Shown in pieces: positions 34,288 through 38,285 of a stretch of DNA of 38,285 nt. The notes below the pieces were generated by a model. It saw only the letters and a list, made by a program, of their open reading frames with translations. It did no database searches and was not told the origin of the DNA. Location of the stretch: positions 1 through 38,285 of the forward strand of contig JAGBCU010000034.1 in the NCBI GenBank assembly GCA_017937865.1, given 5' to 3'. The DNA comes from Clostridia bacterium. Its GTDB lineage: Bacteria; Bacillota; Clostridia; Oscillospirales; Acutalibacteraceae. Each line of letters opens with the position of its first letter. Within the stretch, counting starts at the first letter, position 1. The position numbers were made by a program, and so were the translations under genes.

Positions 34288-35535
34288 ATGACAAAGATAA
34301 AAAATGCATTAAATTGGGTTGTGTCTAACAAAGAAAAAATTGTAACAACTTTTTTTGTTGTATTTATGGTCTGCTTTCTTATGTATTCTACGGCAATAGT
34401 TCAAAAGTATAATATAGCTGTAAAAATTGTAGCTTTAATAAGGTATTTCAGCTATGTGGTTTTGGCCGGTTGTATAGGCATAGATGTTTTACTTAAAAAG
34501 AAAATTTCGCTTGTTATGGTTATTGCCGGTTTACTTTCGTTAATAATAATGTTGTTTACGAAAGAGTTTGCGGTGGTTTCCGTAGTGATTGTTTTATCAG
34601 CTGTTGGCGGAATTGATGTAAAAAAACTTGTTAAGCCTGTGCTATGTGTTGTCGGAATACTTTTCTTTTTGAATGTTATTTTATCTTTAGTTGGAGTTTT
34701 TCCTGATTTTGTTTATTTAAGAGGGGATGTGGTAAGACACAGCTTGGGTCTTACTTATCCGACAGATGTTTTTGCGGTATTTCTTTCTCTCGCTTTGATG
34801 TTTGTTTATTTGAGAGGAACGAAAATAAAATATATTGAACTTGGCGTTATGCTCGCATTGACTTGTGCATTCTATTATCTGACAGATGGAAGATTAAGCT
34901 TTCTTCTGTGTTTGTTAACTATTGTTTTTGCACTCGCTTATAAGCTTACAGATAGGTTTTTGGGTTTCCAAAAGTTTACCGATACAGTTATGACAAATAA
35001 AATTTTTAAATGGACTGTAATATCTGTTCCTTTGGTTTTGTTTGTTTTTGCTGTTGCTTTGGTTCTTTTGTATAGATGCGGTAGCAATTTAGGCGAGGTT
35101 TTGAACAACGTTCTGAGTGGTCGTCTTATATACAGTAGCGAGGCATTTACAAACTATCCGTTAACAGCTTTTGGCACTGAAGTTGAGTGGATTGGTTGGG
35201 GCGGTATGGGCTACTTGAGACCGTATGATGAAGCGGTGTTATATAATTTCGTTGATATATCGTACATCAGAATTTTATTTGATTATGGAATAATTGGTTC
35301 AGTAGCTGTTTTGTTCGGATATTCTTTAGCTATTAAAGATGCTGTAAAAGAAAAGAATTTATTTTTGCTTACAGTGATACTTGTTATGCTTTGCTGGTGC
35401 TTTGTTGAACCGTTTATACTTAATTTAGGTAAAAATATTTTTGTTGTTTGTCTTGCAAAGTATATGGGTAAATGTGAAATTACCGTAAAACCGCTTACTT
35501 ACCTTGGCAATAAGTTTGAAAAGCTTTTAGCATAA
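34288..35535 (+). CDS. Wzy-like polysaccharide polymerase (polytopic membrane protein)
   Basis: 415 residues with about ten hydrophobic segments and one large loop at about 255-330 that contains AFGTEVEWIGWGG. LTDGRLSF in an earlier loop and the overall plan resemble O-antigen/EPS polymerases, which join lipid-linked repeat units outside the membrane. Sequence conservation in this family is low, so the call rests on topology and on the three glycosyltransferases just upstream. A GGAGG site lies 10 nt before the ATG. It is last in the locus and followed directly by a terminator. Confidence 0.7.
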   Translation: MTKIKNALNWVVSNKEKIVTTFFVVFMVCFLMYSTAIVQKYNIAVKIVALIRYFSYVVLAGCIGIDVLLKKKISLVMVIAGLLSLIIMLFTKEFAVVSVVIVLSAVGGIDVKKLVKPVLCVVGILFFLNVILSLVGVFPDFVYLRGDVVRHSLGLTYPTDVFAVFLSLALMFVYLRGTKIKYIELGVMLALTCAFYYLTDGRLSFLLCLLTIVFALAYKLTDRFLGFQKFTDTVMTNKIFKWTVISVPLVLFVFAVALVLLYRCGSNLGEVLNNVLSGRLIYSSEAFTNYPLTAFGTEVEWIGWGGMGYLRPYDEAVLYNFVDISYIRILFDYGIIGSVAVLFGYSLAIKDAVKEKNLFLLTVILVMLCWCFVEPFILNLGKNIFVVCLAKYMGKCEITVKPLTYLGNKFEKLLA

Positions 35536-35540
35536 TATAT

Positions 35541-35569
35541 AAGGTCTGTGAATGAAAATCACAGACCTT
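35541..35569 (+). terminator. Terminator of the polysaccharide locus
   Basis: An 11-bp perfect stem (AAGGTCTGTGA at 35541-35551 with 35559-35569), 7-nt loop, then TATTATT. The following 35570-35684 is AT-rich and I see no gene or clear site in it. Confidence 0.85.
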
Positions 35570-35684
35570 TATTATTAAGAGACATTGTAACTACAGTCAT
35601 TATATCAACGAAAATAACGTATAATAAAATAATGTTAATCAATTGTAAATTATAGGAAAAGGAAGAAGAATTTTTCAAAAACTC

Positions 35685-35713
35685 TTGATTATTTTAATAA
35701 AAAAGGGTATTAT
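35685..35713 (+). promoter_or_regulatory. groESL promoter
   Basis: -35 TTGATT (35685-35690), 17-bp spacer, -10 TATTAT (35708-35713), immediately before the CIRCE operator. Confidence 0.75.
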
Positions 35714-35717
35714 ATAT

Positions 35718-35744
35718 TTAGCACTCGTGACAAGAGAGTGCTAA
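35718..35744 (+). promoter_or_regulatory. CIRCE operator (HrcA binding site)
   Basis: A perfect TTAGCACTC-N9-GAGTGCTAA inverted repeat. CIRCE is the binding site of the repressor HrcA, which silences groESL and dnaK operons until heat stress. Confidence 0.97.
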
Positions 35745-35760
35745 ATACAAAAACAACCCA

Positions 35761-36038
35761 TAGAGTGGGTAAAGCGTATCCGAACCAGCCTTAAATGGCG
35801 AGGTTTCGGTACTTTTGCCCGATTTACCTTTGAAAGGCGCCAGCCTGTCTGCAGTCCAATACGACCAAAACTCCTCGAAACCTCGTTCATTTAAGGTCGA
35901 AGAATTTTGTGATTAAGTATTTTTCACTCAGATAAGGCAAAAACGGAGTAAATCCTGACGGATTTACGAGTATTTTAACGAAATATGAGTGGAAAAGACT
36001 ATCCCAAAATCTGATTCGGATATACTTTACCCACTCTA
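35761..36038. mobile_element. MITE-like inverted-repeat element in the groESL leader
   Basis: Terminal inverted repeats of 24 nt (35761-35784 and 36015-36038; 22 of 24 match, ends TAGAGTGGGTAAAG). Read as TA-flanked, the element is 274 bp (35763-36036), as expected of an IS630/mariner-type miniature element. Internal structure: an imperfect repeat pair (35789-35809 with 35873-35896, sharing CCTTAAATG and CGAGGTTTCG), an outer hairpin (TTTTCACTCA at 35921-35930 with 35986-35996), and inside it GTAAATCC (35948-35955) with GGATTTAC (35960-35967). It has no open frame of note. It separates the groESL promoter and CIRCE from groES, so it should be transcribed in the leader. Confidence 0.75.
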
Positions 36039-36039
36039 A

Positions 36040-36366
<327 letters not shown>

Positions 36367-36386
36367 TTTACAGGAGGAAAACTTAA

Positions 36387-38033
<1,647 letters not shown>

Positions 38034-38091
38034 GCTCACTTCGTTCGTAAGATAATAGATAAAAGATAATATTGAATAGATAATAGAAAAG

Positions 38092-38128
38092 GGTCTGCGA
38101 CGCGATTATATACTTGCTGTCGCAGACC
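38092..38128 (+). terminator. groESL terminator
   Basis: A 10-bp stem (GGTCTGCGAC at 38092-38101 with 38119-38128) with a 17-nt loop, followed by TGTTGTTTTTTATAG. Confidence 0.85.
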
Positions 38129-38171
38129 TGTTGTTTTTTATAGATTAATTAAATTTATGCGAAGCCTATCC

Positions 38172-38198
38172 CTCTTTTTTCGTGAAACGAAAAAGGAG
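38172..38198. repeat. Intergenic hairpin
   Basis: A 12-bp stem with one wobble pair (CTCTTTTTTCGT with ACGAAAAAGGAG) and a GAA loop. Neither strand has a good T-tail beyond it, so its role is unclear. Confidence 0.4.
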
Positions 38199-38225
38199 AC
38201 TAACTATCAAAAGTCAAGTATAGAA

Positions 38226-38285
38226 ATGAAAAAAGATGTAAATAAGACGATTAAAGAAAAAAGGCATAACAAAACAGACGTCTAT
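38226..38285 (+). CDS. Possible 5' end of a gene running off the window
   Basis: ATG at 38226 opens a frame that stays open for 20 codons to the window edge, giving a Lys-rich start (MKKDVNKTIKEKRHNK). There is no good ribosome binding site within 15 nt, and the piece is too short to identify. It may be chance. Confidence 0.25.
   Translation, partial: MKKDVNKTIKEKRHNKTDVY

Overview
The window looks like chromosomal DNA of an anaerobic, low-GC Gram-positive Clostridia, probably a gut Oscillospirales/Ruminococcaceae-type bacterium (inference). The support is AT-rich sequence, GGAGG-type ribosome binding sites, sigma-A promoters that often carry an extended -10 TGn, a perfect CIRCE operator before groES-groEL, and secreted proteins with FIVAR repeats, dockerin-like modules and GLUG repeats.

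Layout. (1) 1-1165: 3' part of a surface protein with FIVAR repeats and a terminal dockerin-like module, ending at a bidirectional terminator. (2) 1246-2511 (-): a fused sugar-1-phosphate nucleotidyltransferase and GmhB-type phosphatase (HddC-GmhB), divergent from a long + strand operon. (3) 2712-16507 (+): one probable operon of eleven genes. It holds an SDR epimerase, a sugar cupin, four paralogous ~640-residue B12-binding radical SAM proteins with a GT2 glycosyltransferase between the first and second, two unknown membrane proteins, a second SDR reductase and an HddA-type heptose kinase. This is the most unusual part. The heptose genes suggest a GDP-activated heptose (or related higher sugar), and the four radical SAM enzymes are candidates to modify that sugar or the glycan made from it. 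The chemistry is inference.

(4) 16557-26894 (-): a CE15-like esterase, a membrane XRE regulator with a zinc ribbon, a 1554-residue secreted multidomain protein ending in a SASA acetylesterase domain, a nucleoside hydrolase-like protein, a second membrane XRE regulator, and a sigma-70 family factor with a long C-terminal extension. Most have their own promoter or terminator. (5) 27138-27317 (-): tRNA-Tyr and tRNA-Thr with promoter and terminator. (6) 27560-31346 (+): a PepD-type dipeptidase, then an OPT-family peptide transporter overlapping a PqqD-like gene by 4 bp. (7) 31419-35535 (+): a small polysaccharide locus with GT2, GT32 and Gtf3-like transferases and a Wzy-like polymerase. (8) 35685-38033: promoter, CIRCE, groES and groEL. 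A ~274-bp inverted-repeat element flanked by TA lies between CIRCE and groES. A terminator and a possible partial gene follow groEL.

Gene calls rest on reading motifs by eye; no database search was run. Starts were chosen from visible ribosome binding sites and are often shorter than the maximal open frame.
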